From the NCBI RefSeq assembly GCF_003206645.1, contig NZ_PZJP01000005.1, positions 645,016 through 709,015 of the forward strand: DNA of 64,000 nt, written 5' to 3'. The notes under the pieces were generated by a model, which worked only from the letters and a program-made list of their open reading frames with translations, was not told the origin of the DNA and searched no databases. Positions 9,311-17,948 of the stretch are shown here, one piece after another. How positions within the stretch are numbered: position 1 is the first letter of the stretch; every line of letters starts with the position of its first letter. The translations under genes and the position numbers were made by a program. Source of the DNA: Salinicola aestuarinus. Its GTDB lineage: Bacteria; Pseudomonadota; Gammaproteobacteria; Pseudomonadales; Halomonadaceae.

Positions 9311-10338
9311 AAACATTGTTACCCACGTCGACGGCGGGCAGCCTGCCCAAACCTGCCTGGCTGGCGGAGCCCGAAAAACTCTGGTCGCCGTGGAAGCTGG
9401 AGGGTGACGCCCTGGTCGAGGGCAAGCAGGATGCGCTTCGACTGACGCTGGCCGATCAGCAACAGGCGGGAATCGATATCGTCAGCGACGGCGAGCAGAC
9501 CCGCCAGCACTTCGTCACCACCTTTATCGAGCACCTGAGCGGCGTCGACTTCGAGAAACGTCAGACGGTGAAGATTCGTGATCGCTACGAGGCGAGCGTG
9601 CCCTCGGTCGTGGGGCCGGTGGCGCGTGAAAAAGCGGTGTTCGTCGATGACGCCCGTTTCCTGCGTCAGCAGACCGACCGGCCGATCAAATGGGCGCTGC
9701 CGGGACCGATGACCATGGTCGACACGCTATATGACGGCCACTACAAGAGCCGCGAAAAGCTCGCCTGGGAGTTCGCCCGGATCCTCAACGAGGAAGCCAG
9801 AGAGCTGGCGGCCGCCGGCGTCGATATCATTCAGTTCGACGAGCCGGCATTCAACGTCTTCTTCGACGAGGTCAACGACTGGGGTATCGCGGCCCTGGAG
9901 CGCGCCATCGAAGGCGTGACGTGCGAGACCGGCGTGCACATCTGCTACGGCTACGGCATCAAGGCCAACAACGACTGGAAGAAGACCCTGGGGTCGGAGT
10001 GGCGCCAGTACGAGGAGACGTTCCCCAAGCTGCAGGCTTCCAACATCGATATCGTCTCGCTGGAGTGCCAGAACTCTCACGTGCCGATGGAGCTCATCGA
10101 GCTCATCCGCGGCAAGAAGGTCATGGCGGGAGCCATCGATGTCGCCACCCAGACCGTCGAGACGCCGGAAGAGGTCGCCGACACGCTGCGCAAGGCCCTG
10201 CAGTTCGTCGACGCCGACAAGCTCTATCCCTGCACCAACTGCGGCATGACGCCGTTGCCGCGGCGCGTCGCGAGCGCCAAGCTCGAGGCCTTGAGTGCCG
10301 GTGCGGCGATCGTTCGCCGGGAGCTCCAGACCCGCTAG
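9307..10338 (+). CDS. mesD: MesD, core-MetE-type methionine synthase
   Basis: 343 residues corresponding only to the C-terminal catalytic barrel of MetE, without its N-terminal folate-binding half. The zinc site is intact: His211 and Cys213 in HICYGYG, Glu253 in SLECQNS and Cys312 in TNCGMTPLPR. It should methylate homocysteine with a methyl donor other than methyl-tetrahydrofolate, working with MesX. It is coupled to mesX by a 4-bp overlap and ends at a GC-rich hairpin. The closest alternative is another short MetE-like family, but the DUF1852 partner makes MesD the best call. Confidence 0.9.
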   Translation: MKTLLPTSTAGSLPKPAWLAEPEKLWSPWKLEGDALVEGKQDALRLTLADQQQAGIDIVSDGEQTRQHFVTTFIEHLSGVDFEKRQTVKIRDRYEASVPSVVGPVAREKAVFVDDARFLRQQTDRPIKWALPGPMTMVDTLYDGHYKSREKLAWEFARILNEEARELAAAGVDIIQFDEPAFNVFFDEVNDWGIAALERAIEGVTCETGVHICYGYGIKANNDWKKTLGSEWRQYEETFPKLQASNIDIVSLECQNSHVPMELIELIRGKKVMAGAIDVATQTVETPEEVADTLRKALQFVDADKLYPCTNCGMTPLPRRVASAKLEALSAGAAIVRRELQTR

Positions 10339-10345
10339 AACACGA

Positions 10346-10365
10346 GGGCCGGCGCAAACCGGCCC
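10346..10365 (+). terminator. Hairpin after mesD
   Basis: GGGCCGG (10346-10352) pairs with CCGGCCC (10359-10365) around CGCAAA. It lies 8 bases past the mesD stop and has no T-run, so termination may be partial. Confidence 0.5.
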
Positions 10366-10479
10366 GGGCATGACAGTGCCACCCTTCCTTTTGCGGTGCA
10401 TCGGGTGCAGGGTGGCATACCCTCGAGAGGGAGCCGGCCCGGTTGGGCTGGCCTGTCACTGCCTGCCGGGAACCTCACC

Positions 10480-10956
10480 ATGACCACCGTCGCCATCTTC
10501 GTCGACACCCAGAACGTCTACTACACCGCGCGTGAAGCCTACGGCAAGCACTTCGACTATCGCCGCTTCTGGGCCAAGGCGACGGCGGGGCGAGAGGTGC
10601 TCACCGCGCGCTGTTACGCCACCGACAAGGGAGACGCCAAGCAGCGCGGCTTCCAGAACACGCTGCGCACGATCGGCTTCGAGGTGAAGTTGAAGCCCTT
10701 CATTCAGCGCGCGGATGGCTCCGCCAAGGGCGACTGGGATGTCGGCATCACGCTCGACGCCATCGAGTTCGCGGCGCGGGCAGATGTCATCGTGCTGGTC
10801 TCCGGCGACGGCGACTTCGACCTGCTGGCACAGAAGATTCGCGAGGCGCACGGCAAGCGCGTCGAGGTCTACGGCGTACCCCGGCTGACCGCCAATTCGC
10901 TGATCCGCTCGGCGAGCGAGTTCATGCCCATCGAAGGCGAGCTGCTGCTGGGCTAG
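10480..10956 (+). CDS. NYN-domain protein (LabA/DUF88-like)
   Basis: 158 residues forming a NYN (PIN-like) domain. Conserved acidic positions appear in FVDTQNVYYT (N-terminal Asp), KGDWDVGITLDAI and LVSGDGDFDLL. Such acidic clusters bind metal in PIN/NYN ribonucleases, so an RNase activity is plausible but unproven. The start is taken at ATG 10480, which begins the conserved first strand; the open frame extends upstream only through non-coding-looking sequence. It stands alone between mesD and the two-component genes. Confidence 0.82.
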   Translation: MTTVAIFVDTQNVYYTAREAYGKHFDYRRFWAKATAGREVLTARCYATDKGDAKQRGFQNTLRTIGFEVKLKPFIQRADGSAKGDWDVGITLDAIEFAARADVIVLVSGDGDFDLLAQKIREAHGKRVEVYGVPRLTANSLIRSASEFMPIEGELLLG

Positions 10957-10978
10957 CGCGCGGCACCGTGACCCGCGG

Positions 10979-12385
10979 TCAAGTCTCGGCCCGTGGCAGC
11001 GCCATCACCACTCGTAGTCCACCCCCCGGGCGGTTGGTCAGCGTCAGCCGGCCGCGGTGCGCCATCACGATACTTCGAACGATGCTCAACCCCAGACCGT
11101 AGCCGCCGCTGGCGGTGGGCGAACCGTCGCCCTGCCCGCCATTGCCTTGAACATAGGGCTGGGTGACGTCGACGGTTTCCGTGCCATCAAGGCCGGGGCC
11201 GTCGTCTTCGATCGTTACCTCGGCCCAGGCGCCTGTCGTTCGCAGCGATAGATGGGCGTTGCCGGCATGGCGCAGGGCGTTGTCGATCAGATTATGCAGC
11301 ACCCGCCGCAGGCTGGCGGCGTGGCCGGCGACGGGCACGGATTCGCTGGCGTGCCAGTGAACGTCGCTGCCGGTCTCGGTGAAGTCATCGGCGACGGCGG
11401 TGATCAGCCCGCTCAGGTCGCAGGTGGTGTTGCCGGTCGGTGTCGTGTTCTCGCTGGCGGAGTCCAGCAGCGAGCGAATCAGTCCTTCCATCTGCGCGAT
11501 GTTGTCGATCAGTTTGCCGCGAAGTCTCTCGTCACCGATGCCTTCCGCGCGCAGCCGCATGCGGGTAAGCGGGGTGCGCAGATCATGCGAAACGGCCGCC
11601 AGCAACTGGGTGCGGGCCTCCAGCAGGTCGATCAACTGATGCTGCATGGCGTTGAAGGTCTCCGCCGCCTGGCGCATCTCCTTCGGCCCCTCCACCGGTA
11701 TTGGCGGCTGCTGAAGATTGTGTCCCAGCGCCGAAGCCGCGCGCACCAGCCGCCTGAGCGGTCGGGTGCTAAGACGCACCACGAGGAGCGCCACGGCCAC
11801 TAGGGCGAGGGCGCGCAGCAGATAGACGCGCAGCCCGTAGTCGAGCAGCACCCGCCACACGGAGCGAGCGTTCCACCCCTGTTCCTGCCTTGCCTCGATA
11901 TGCAACCACCGATGCGGCGCCAGCCGAAGCTGAAAGTCGAAATGCCCCACCACATGGGAGAGTCCGAACAGGCCGGCCCAGGTTCTGGCGTGGCCGTTCT
12001 CGTCGCGAATCTGCACGTTGAGTAGCTCGAGTGTCACGTCATGCCCCAGCTCTCGTTCCAGGGCTTCCCGGAGCATCCGTTCGACGTTTTCGGGCCCGGC
12101 ATCGAGCCGACGCGGCGCGGGAAGCGGTGCGTCGAGGCGCTCGGGATGGAACGTCTCAGTGGCCAGCGAAGCGAGCGGTGCGCCGCTCGCAAGCTGCTGC
12201 AGGGTATCGACGGTGCGAAAGCTCACCAGGCGCGTGGGCACCTCGAGCACCTGGCTGTAGCGCACGTCATACCAGATGCTGCTGAACAGCAGTTGGATCG
12301 ATAACCCGCCGGCGACGACGATCACGCAGAGCTGACCGAAGAGCGAGTCGGGCCAGAGGCGGCGAAAGGCTGTCGTTGTCCGCAT
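10979..12385 (-). CDS. Sensor histidine kinase (EnvZ/OmpR-type system)
   Basis: 468 residues in the inner membrane. TM1 is at about 18-36, followed by a periplasmic loop of ~145 residues, TM2 at about 188-205 and a HAMP segment at ~205-255. The HisKA box VSHDLRTPL has its phospho-accepting His at 267, and the HATPase_c domain has the N box (LIDNALRHAG), DDGPG and GYGLGLSIV. The start ATG at 12385 overlaps the regulator's stop by one base (TGATG), so the pair is translationally coupled. The divergent gene is a TonB-dependent siderophore receptor, so iron or siderophore sensing in the style of PfeRS is a reasonable but unproven guess. Confidence 0.93.
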   Translation of the reverse strand: MRTTTAFRRLWPDSLFGQLCVIVVAGGLSIQLLFSSIWYDVRYSQVLEVPTRLVSFRTVDTLQQLASGAPLASLATETFHPERLDAPLPAPRRLDAGPENVERMLREALERELGHDVTLELLNVQIRDENGHARTWAGLFGLSHVVGHFDFQLRLAPHRWLHIEARQEQGWNARSVWRVLLDYGLRVYLLRALALVAVALLVVRLSTRPLRRLVRAASALGHNLQQPPIPVEGPKEMRQAAETFNAMQHQLIDLLEARTQLLAAVSHDLRTPLTRMRLRAEGIGDERLRGKLIDNIAQMEGLIRSLLDSASENTTPTGNTTCDLSGLITAVADDFTETGSDVHWHASESVPVAGHAASLRRVLHNLIDNALRHAGNAHLSLRTTGAWAEVTIEDDGPGLDGTETVDVTQPYVQGNGGQGDGSPTASGGYGLGLSIVRSIVMAHRGRLTLTNRPGGGLRVVMALPRAET

Positions 12386-13203
12386 CAGTCGGCGGTGGCG
12401 GGTAGTTCGAGTAGATACCCTTCGTTGCGCACGGTGCGAATGAACCGAGGCCGGCGGGCGTCGTCCTCGAAGAGTTGGCGCAGGCGGCTGATGCAGACAT
12501 CGATGGAACGGTCGTCGGGGAAGTAGTCGCGGCCGAAGGCGCGCTGACTCAGGCAGTTCCGGTCGACGATCCGGTTTGGCGTCGCGCTCAGCGCTTCCAG
12601 CACGCGGAAGTCCGAGCGCGGGAGATCGAACGCCTGGCCGCGAGGCGAGTGCAGCCGTCGAGTGCCGAGATCCAGCTGCCAGCCGGCGAATCGGCGCTGG
12701 TGCGCGTCGCTTGCTCCACCGCCAGGGGTCGGCCTCGAGCCCGGGTGACTCTGCGGCTGTCCGCCTGGATGACGGCTTTCTCGGGCCAACGGCTGGCGGC
12801 GGAGCACGGCGCGAATGCGGGCGAGCAGCTCGCGAGGATCGAAAGGCTTGCAGAGATAGTCGTCCGCGCCGATTTCGAGACCCACGATGCGCTCCGAGCA
12901 GGCGCCGCGGGCGCTGATCATGATCACCGGCAGATCGCCCTGGTGGCGCAGCGCGCGGCACAGGCTGAGCCCATCCTCGCCCGGCAGCATCAAGTCGAGA
13001 ATCACCAGATCGACGGCATCATCCAGCCTTGCCCACATCTCGCGACCGTTGGCCGCCGGTCGCGTGCGGTAGCCCATGCCCGCCAGATAGTCGCTGATCA
13101 ATTCACGGATTTCGTCATCGTCATCCACCACGAGAACCAGCGGCGCTTCGAGGGATGCCACGGCGTGGGAAGCCGCGGGAAGCACATCGTCAATACAATT
13201 CAT
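12385..13203 (-). CDS. OmpR-family response regulator
   Basis: Receiver domain with the acidic pocket VVDDDDEI, phospho-acceptor Asp70 (ILDLMLPGEDG) and Lys in CKPFDP; a winged-helix DNA-binding domain at the C-terminus (RSIDVCISRLRQLFEDD...VRNEGYLL). Between them is an unusually long linker rich in Gly, Pro, His and Arg. I use ATG 13203, giving 272 residues. An in-frame TTG at 13248 would add 15 residues, and neither start has a good ribosome site, so the N-terminus is uncertain. It is first in the operon with the kinase and divergent from the siderophore receptor. Confidence 0.92.
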   Translation of the reverse strand: MNCIDDVLPAASHAVASLEAPLVLVVDDDDEIRELISDYLAGMGYRTRPAANGREMWARLDDAVDLVILDLMLPGEDGLSLCRALRHQGDLPVIMISARGACSERIVGLEIGADDYLCKPFDPRELLARIRAVLRRQPLARESRHPGGQPQSHPGSRPTPGGGASDAHQRRFAGWQLDLGTRRLHSPRGQAFDLPRSDFRVLEALSATPNRIVDRNCLSQRAFGRDYFPDDRSIDVCISRLRQLFEDDARRPRFIRTVRNEGYLLELPATAD

Positions 13204-13270
13204 TACATTTGCCACACAGACGCCAAGGTTGTCGCGGTAAGTCGCCAATATAATTGTCGGCCTCAGCGCA

Positions 13271-13289
13271 GTAAATGCTAATCATTATT
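13271..13289. promoter_or_regulatory. Fur box
   Basis: The 19 bases match the Fur consensus GATAATGATAATCATTATC at 15 positions, including the contiguous core TAATCATTAT. It lies 20 bp before the siderophore receptor's ATG. It could also influence the divergent two-component operon, whose start is 68 bp away. Confidence 0.8.
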
Positions 13290-13308
13290 ATTCAACCAAG
13301 GGTCAGTC

Positions 13309-15618
13309 ATGACGTATCGCGCCTCGAAAGCCACCGGCAACGTCTTCCACGGATCAAGGACGCCGCTCGCCGCGGCGATCGCCGCCACCCTCGGCGGCTG
13401 TCTGCTGAGCACGCCGGCTCTGGCACAGTCCGCTGGGGCCGAGACGCCTGACGACTCGACGACGGTGCTGGCGCCGGTAACGGTTCAGGGCACCTACCAG
13501 GGTTATCCGTCGCGAAGCTATACGGTTTCCGAAACGAGCAGCGCGACCGGCCTTAGCCTGTCACAGCGGGAGACGCCGCAGTCGGTCACCAGTCTCACGC
13601 GTCAGCAGCTCGACGACCGTCAGGTGGTCAACATCGCCCAGGCGCTTGAACTCACGCCGGGCGTCACGTCGAACGAGACCGAGGTCGGTGGCCGAACGGC
13701 GTTTCGAGCGCGCGGCTATGACATCAGCAACTGGAAGGTCGATGGCCTGCAGTTTCCGGGGGGCTCGGATTTCAGCGGCGGCGGCAACGCCTTGAACATG
13801 GATCTCTATGAGCGTGTCGACATCGTGCGCGGCGCCAATGGACTGCTCGGCGGCACCGGCGACCCCTCGGCCACGGTCGATCTGATCCGCAAACGCCCGC
13901 AAAAGACCTTTGGCGGCAGCGCCTACGGCCGCTACGGTCGCTGGGACCAGCGCCGCATCGGTGCCGATCTGAACGTGCCGCTGACCGAGGATGGCAGCGT
14001 TCGCTCGCGCTTTGTCATCACGCAGCAGGAGGGCAACGCCTTCCGCGACAACGAGTCGACCCGCGCCCGCGCCGCACTGGCCAACTTCGAAGCCGACGTC
14101 ACCGAGGACACCACGCTGGGACTTGGCTATCAGTACGAGTACAACAAGACCTTCGGGGCAGGGTGGGGCGCCAACGTGCCGATCTGGTACGCCGACGGAG
14201 AAAAGGCCGATCTCTCCCGCAGTACCAATCTGGCGCCTGACTGGAGCTATGGCGAATACCAGACCGACACGGTGTTCGGTTCGGTGAGCCACCGCTTCAA
14301 CGAGGACTGGACGCTTGATGTACGCGCAGCGCAAAGCGACACCGAAGCGGTCAATCATCGCGGTCTGGCCAAGGTCAACCGGGGGGGCGGTGGCACCTTT
14401 ATCGGCTACTGGGATCAGGACGGTAGCGGCGCGATCCTGAACGGCCTGCACAACAGCACCGACACCCGCACGCGCTCGGTCCGTGTCGATCTGGACGGCG
14501 TCTATGACCTGTTCGGGCGCGAGCACGAGGTGATGGTCGGCTACAACGACAGCCGCACCGTCGAGCGAAGCCCGGAATATTCGTGCACCATGTCCAGCGC
14601 CACCGCCTCGGTCGACTCCTCGCGCTGCATGTACCGCGCCACCAACGGCCTGCCGATCTCCGACTGGCGAAACGGTGTCGATGGCGATATCGACCTCGAT
14701 GCCTCCCGGACCGGACGCAGCGGCAAGACCGTCACGCGGCTTCGCGGTCTCTACGCCGCGACCCGCCTGAACGTGACCGAGCCGCTCTCGATCATTCTCG
14801 GGGCGCGGACCAGCAACTACAAAACGGTGAGCGATAGCGCGTCCGGCGATCACACCAGCCGCAGCGAAGATGGCGTCTTCACGCCCTATGCCGGTGTGGT
14901 GTACGACCTTTCGGACAATTACTCGGTCTACGCAAGCTACACCAATCAGTTCACCCCGCAGAGCGAGGAAACCTCCAGCGGGTCGATGGTCGAGCCGATC
15001 AAAGGCGAGAGCTACGAGACCGGTATCAAGGGGGCGTGGTTCGATGGGCGCCTGAATGCTTCCGCGGCGTACTTCCGCACCAAGCAGGAAAATACCGCGG
15101 TGCGCGATGGCGCCAGCCTGACGCCGACCGGCGATCAGGCCTATACCGCTGGCACCGGTAACGAAACCGAAGGGCTCGATGTCGAGGTTGCCGGGGCGAT
15201 CACACCGAACTGGAACGTCTACGGGGGCTACACCTATCTGCATTTCCGCCGGGTGGATTCCGACGGCCGCAGCGATCCCTCGCACCTGTTCAAGCTTTCT
15301 ACCACCTACGCGCCCGGTGGATCCCTGAACCGCTGGACCTTCGGCGGCGGCGTGTACGCCCAAAGCCACATCGACGCGGTCTCGGGCCCGGCCGGTCAGC
15401 CGTCCAACGGGGTCAGCACCGGACCCACCGACGTCAAATGGCCGGGCTACGCGATCTGGAACGCCATGGCCCGCTACGACATTACCGATGCCACCAGCCT
15501 GACGGTGAACGTCGACAACCTCTTCGATCAGCACTACTACACCCGCTACGGATTCTATGCCGGCGCCATTTACGGCAATCCGCGCAGCGCCTCGGTCACG
15601 CTTCGCACTCACTTCTAA
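13309..15618 (+). CDS. TonB-dependent siderophore receptor
   Basis: A 769-residue outer-membrane receptor of the FhuE/FpvA type. It has a signal peptide to about residue 40 (ALAQS), a TonB-box region, and a plug domain (~60-200: RETPQSVTSLTRQQLDD, LTPGVTSNE, FRARGYDISNWKVDGLQF, VDIVRGANGLLGG). A 22-strand barrel follows and ends in the canonical C-terminal aromatic (TLRTHF). The plug's DLIRKRPQ segment is typical of hydroxamate or mixed-type siderophore receptors; the actual ligand cannot be told. A Fur box precedes it, and it is divergent from a two-component system. No siderophore synthesis genes are in the window, so it may take up xenosiderophores. Confidence 0.95.
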   Translation: MTYRASKATGNVFHGSRTPLAAAIAATLGGCLLSTPALAQSAGAETPDDSTTVLAPVTVQGTYQGYPSRSYTVSETSSATGLSLSQRETPQSVTSLTRQQLDDRQVVNIAQALELTPGVTSNETEVGGRTAFRARGYDISNWKVDGLQFPGGSDFSGGGNALNMDLYERVDIVRGANGLLGGTGDPSATVDLIRKRPQKTFGGSAYGRYGRWDQRRIGADLNVPLTEDGSVRSRFVITQQEGNAFRDNESTRARAALANFEADVTEDTTLGLGYQYEYNKTFGAGWGANVPIWYADGEKADLSRSTNLAPDWSYGEYQTDTVFGSVSHRFNEDWTLDVRAAQSDTEAVNHRGLAKVNRGGGGTFIGYWDQDGSGAILNGLHNSTDTRTRSVRVDLDGVYDLFGREHEVMVGYNDSRTVERSPEYSCTMSSATASVDSSRCMYRATNGLPISDWRNGVDGDIDLDASRTGRSGKTVTRLRGLYAATRLNVTEPLSIILGARTSNYKTVSDSASGDHTSRSEDGVFTPYAGVVYDLSDNYSVYASYTNQFTPQSEETSSGSMVEPIKGESYETGIKGAWFDGRLNASAAYFRTKQENTAVRDGASLTPTGDQAYTAGTGNETEGLDVEVAGAITPNWNVYGGYTYLHFRRVDSDGRSDPSHLFKLSTTYAPGGSLNRWTFGGGVYAQSHIDAVSGPAGQPSNGVSTGPTDVKWPGYAIWNAMARYDITDATSLTVNVDNLFDQHYYTRYGFYAGAIYGNPRSASVTLRTHF

Positions 15619-15672
15619 GCGCTTGATTCACGTAGAGCACGGGTCGCGCCTTTCATTGGCGCCCCGGCCATT

Positions 15673-15704
15673 AGCGCCCCTGTCGGTTCGCCGGCAGGGG
15701 CGCT
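15673..15704. terminator. UUCG-capped hairpin between convergent genes
   Basis: A 14-bp stem (AGCGCCCCTGTCGG at 15673-15686 with its complement at 15691-15704, one G-T pair) closes a TTCG tetraloop. It lies between the receptor and the convergent esterase. No T-run follows, but stability is very high. Confidence 0.75.
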
Positions 15705-15743
15705 TCGGGGGTTACCCCATCCGGCGGGCAGCAGCGCTGGGGG

Positions 15744-16664
15744 TCAGGGGTGTCTCAAATGGTTGGCAAAGAATCGACCGACGTAGGCGAACACCTCGTG
15801 GCATTCGACACTCGACCGCTCTGGCGCGTCACTCTGAGAGACATGCCACGTCCGCGGGCCGTCATCGTCCAGCGCGTTGCGGTTGAAGAAGCCGTGCCCC
15901 AGCCCCTCGATCAGCCCCAGGATGGCGGGATTGTCGCTGCGCGAGAGCGCCTCGAACAGTAGCCGGCTCTGCTGCCACGGCACGGCGGTGTCGCTCAGGC
16001 CATGCAGAATCAGCATCGGTGGCAGACCGGATTCCAGATACGTGATCGGATTGGCCGCCGCCACTTGCGCCGGCGCGTCCTCGATGGGAACGCCGATGAA
16101 CAGCGATTCCATCGAGTCGGCATCGGCGCTGAACTTGCCCGCCGGCATCTGGATGGACTCCGGGTCGTCGGAAGGCACGCCGTCGGGGTCGCGAAACGCA
16201 TCCTGCTGCAGAAAATCGGTCGGTCCGTAGCCATCGACCACCGCTCGTACCTGCTCATCGAATTCGCCGTAGTCGTGGCCAGGAAAGCGCGCAGGACCCG
16301 CGGTGACGGCCAGCGTCGCCAGATGCGCGCCGGCGGAGGAGCCCCATAGCCCGAGTCGCTCGGCGTCGAAGCCGTAGGTGTCGGCGACGGATTTGACCCA
16401 GCGGATGGCGGTCTTGACGTCCTCGATCGCCGCCGGAAAGGGCGCCTGATCGGATAGGCGGTAGTCGACGCTGATCATGGCGAACCCCTCGCGAGCGAAA
16501 AAGCGCGACAGGTCCGGGGCCAGTTTGCGATCGCCGAATTTCCAGCCGCCCCCGTGCAGGAAGAGAATCACCGGTGGCTTGTCGTCTCGCTCAGGCAGAT
16601 AGAGATCGGCCTTGAGTGCCACATCGTCGATGGTGATGTAGGTGATATCCAGCACGGTTTTCAC
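15744..16664 (-). CDS. Alpha/beta hydrolase (hormone-sensitive-lipase-like esterase)
   Basis: 306 residues. The oxyanion motif HGGG is at 37-40, nucleophile Ser110 in GSSAG, the acid in HGLSDTAVPW near residue 237, and His in GLGHGFFNR near 270: a complete catalytic set of the BD-FAE/HSL esterase type. There is no signal peptide, so it is cytosolic. The start is GTG at 16664, with AGGAG six bases upstream; upstream sequence in frame looks non-coding. It follows the bicupin dioxygenase gene by 58 bp on the same strand, so the two probably form an operon. It may cleave an ester made by, or feeding, that enzyme (inference). Confidence 0.88.
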   Translation of the reverse strand: MKTVLDITYITIDDVALKADLYLPERDDKPPVILFLHGGGWKFGDRKLAPDLSRFFAREGFAMISVDYRLSDQAPFPAAIEDVKTAIRWVKSVADTYGFDAERLGLWGSSAGAHLATLAVTAGPARFPGHDYGEFDEQVRAVVDGYGPTDFLQQDAFRDPDGVPSDDPESIQMPAGKFSADADSMESLFIGVPIEDAPAQVAAANPITYLESGLPPMLILHGLSDTAVPWQQSRLLFEALSRSDNPAILGLIEGLGHGFFNRNALDDDGPRTWHVSQSDAPERSSVECHEVFAYVGRFFANHLRHP

Positions 16665-16722
16665 AGGGTTCTCCTCGAGAATCGGTGTCTGTCGAGCCGT
16701 TGAACGATGGCCCGACATCGGT

Positions 16723-17811
16723 TCATGTCGCGGGCCCGTCGCCCTGGCCCAGCGGCTGCAGGTCCAGCTCGTCGAGATGCGCAAGCACCCGGTCGAATCG
16801 GAAAGCGGGCGGATTCAGCGGGAACACGTGGCCGTCGTAGGGTTCACCCAGATAGCGGAAGAAGGGCTCGAAGATACCCGGCACCAGCCAGCCGAAAAAG
16901 CGCGTGTAGGGGGCATCCAGCCGGTAGGCATGGACGTGGCGAGCGGGTACCTGCAGATAGTCGCCGGGCAGGAGCTTCACCTCCTGACCGTTGACCCACA
17001 TGGTCATGTGGCCATCCAGACAGAAGAAGTTCTCCGTGTGCTCGCGATGGTAGTGCGGCGGAATGGCCTCGCCCTTTGGCCCCTCGTTCATGATGGCGAT
17101 GAATTGATCGCCGCTGGAGGCCTGGGTCTGCAGGAACGAGAAAAGCTGTTCGGCGGCGACCAGACGCTCGCCGGTACCGGCGGCCAGCACGTAGGGGACC
17201 TTGTCGGTCGGCACCTGGTCGTTGGTCACGCGCACCGCGGGGGTCGCCGGCACAGCCGCCTCGACGAAGGTGACGTCGGCGACCGCCTCGGCTGCGCGGA
17301 GCCGTTCCTCGTCGATCGAGACATCGGCCTGCTCCGGTTGGACCGGGCGCGAGAACGCAACGCCCAGGGCCGGGTACATGGCGCCGACGCGATCGCCGGT
17401 GGTCCAGGTCAGAAAGCGGGTGCGCCAGTCGATCAGGGTATGGGCGTAGACCGTACCCGCCGGCACGTAGGCGTAATCGCCCCGATTGAGCAGGTGGCGC
17501 TCGCCGTCGATCAGCAACTCCACGCTGCCGTCGAGCACCAGAAAGGCGGCGTCACTCTCGGCATGAGCGCGGGGCGGAAGGTAGGCCCCCTTGCCGCCGG
17601 TCACTACGGCCGCCTCGAACTGCCCGGCGGACTCCTCCCCGCGAGCGATCAGCGTCACCACCTGGCCACCCACCCGATGAAACTCACCTTCACCGTCGCG
17701 CAGGGCGTAGAGCGCTTCGCAACCGGGCAGCGTGCCGTTGGCCAGCAGGGCGGCTTCCGGTCCGGTGACCGGACCGGCGTCTTGCGGGTCGGGGGCGGTG
17801 TTCTGAGACAT
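16723..17811 (-). CDS. Bicupin dioxygenase, quercetin 2,3-dioxygenase-like
   Basis: 362 residues with two cupin domains, each with metal-type motifs. The N-terminal one is around residues 75-130 (PRAHAESDAAFLVLDG...GDYAYVPAGTVYAHT). The C-terminal one is around 245-310 (HYHREHTENFFCLDG...GDYLQVPARHVHAYR). Length and order match bacterial quercetinases of the YxaG type, which open the flavonol ring with O2. The C-terminal cupin's His/His/Glu/His set is the clearer metal site. It leads an operon with an esterase and is divergent from a LysR regulator. Flavonoid breakdown is a plausible reading; the true substrate is untested. Confidence 0.85.
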   Translation of the reverse strand: MSQNTAPDPQDAGPVTGPEAALLANGTLPGCEALYALRDGEGEFHRVGGQVVTLIARGEESAGQFEAAVVTGGKGAYLPPRAHAESDAAFLVLDGSVELLIDGERHLLNRGDYAYVPAGTVYAHTLIDWRTRFLTWTTGDRVGAMYPALGVAFSRPVQPEQADVSIDEERLRAAEAVADVTFVEAAVPATPAVRVTNDQVPTDKVPYVLAAGTGERLVAAEQLFSFLQTQASSGDQFIAIMNEGPKGEAIPPHYHREHTENFFCLDGHMTMWVNGQEVKLLPGDYLQVPARHVHAYRLDAPYTRFFGWLVPGIFEPFFRYLGEPYDGHVFPLNPPAFRFDRVLAHLDELDLQPLGQGDGPAT

Positions 17812-17897
17812 GTCGACACTCCTCTTGCTGTGATCTAACGATGACCGCGAGGATAGTTAGCTCAGAGTCTTCAGTGAAATAGATTGTTCTGTCGTCT

Positions 17898-17918
17898 GTG
17901 ATCATTCAAGTTGATCAC
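17898..17918. promoter_or_regulatory. Perfect palindromic operator candidate
   Basis: GTGATCA (17898-17904) and TGATCAC (17912-17918) are perfect inverted arms around seven bases. The site lies between the bicupin gene and the LysR gene, 31 bp before the latter's GTG. It is a good candidate for the LysR binding site in this divergent promoter region. Confidence 0.55.
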
Positions 17919-17948
17919 AAGATGAGAGACGCTGAGCAAGGAGCGAGA

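Noticed and set aside
13561..15612. 683-codon open frame antisense to the siderophore receptor
   Set aside because: Composition is a mirror of the receptor's codons, with no domain signature or ribosome site.
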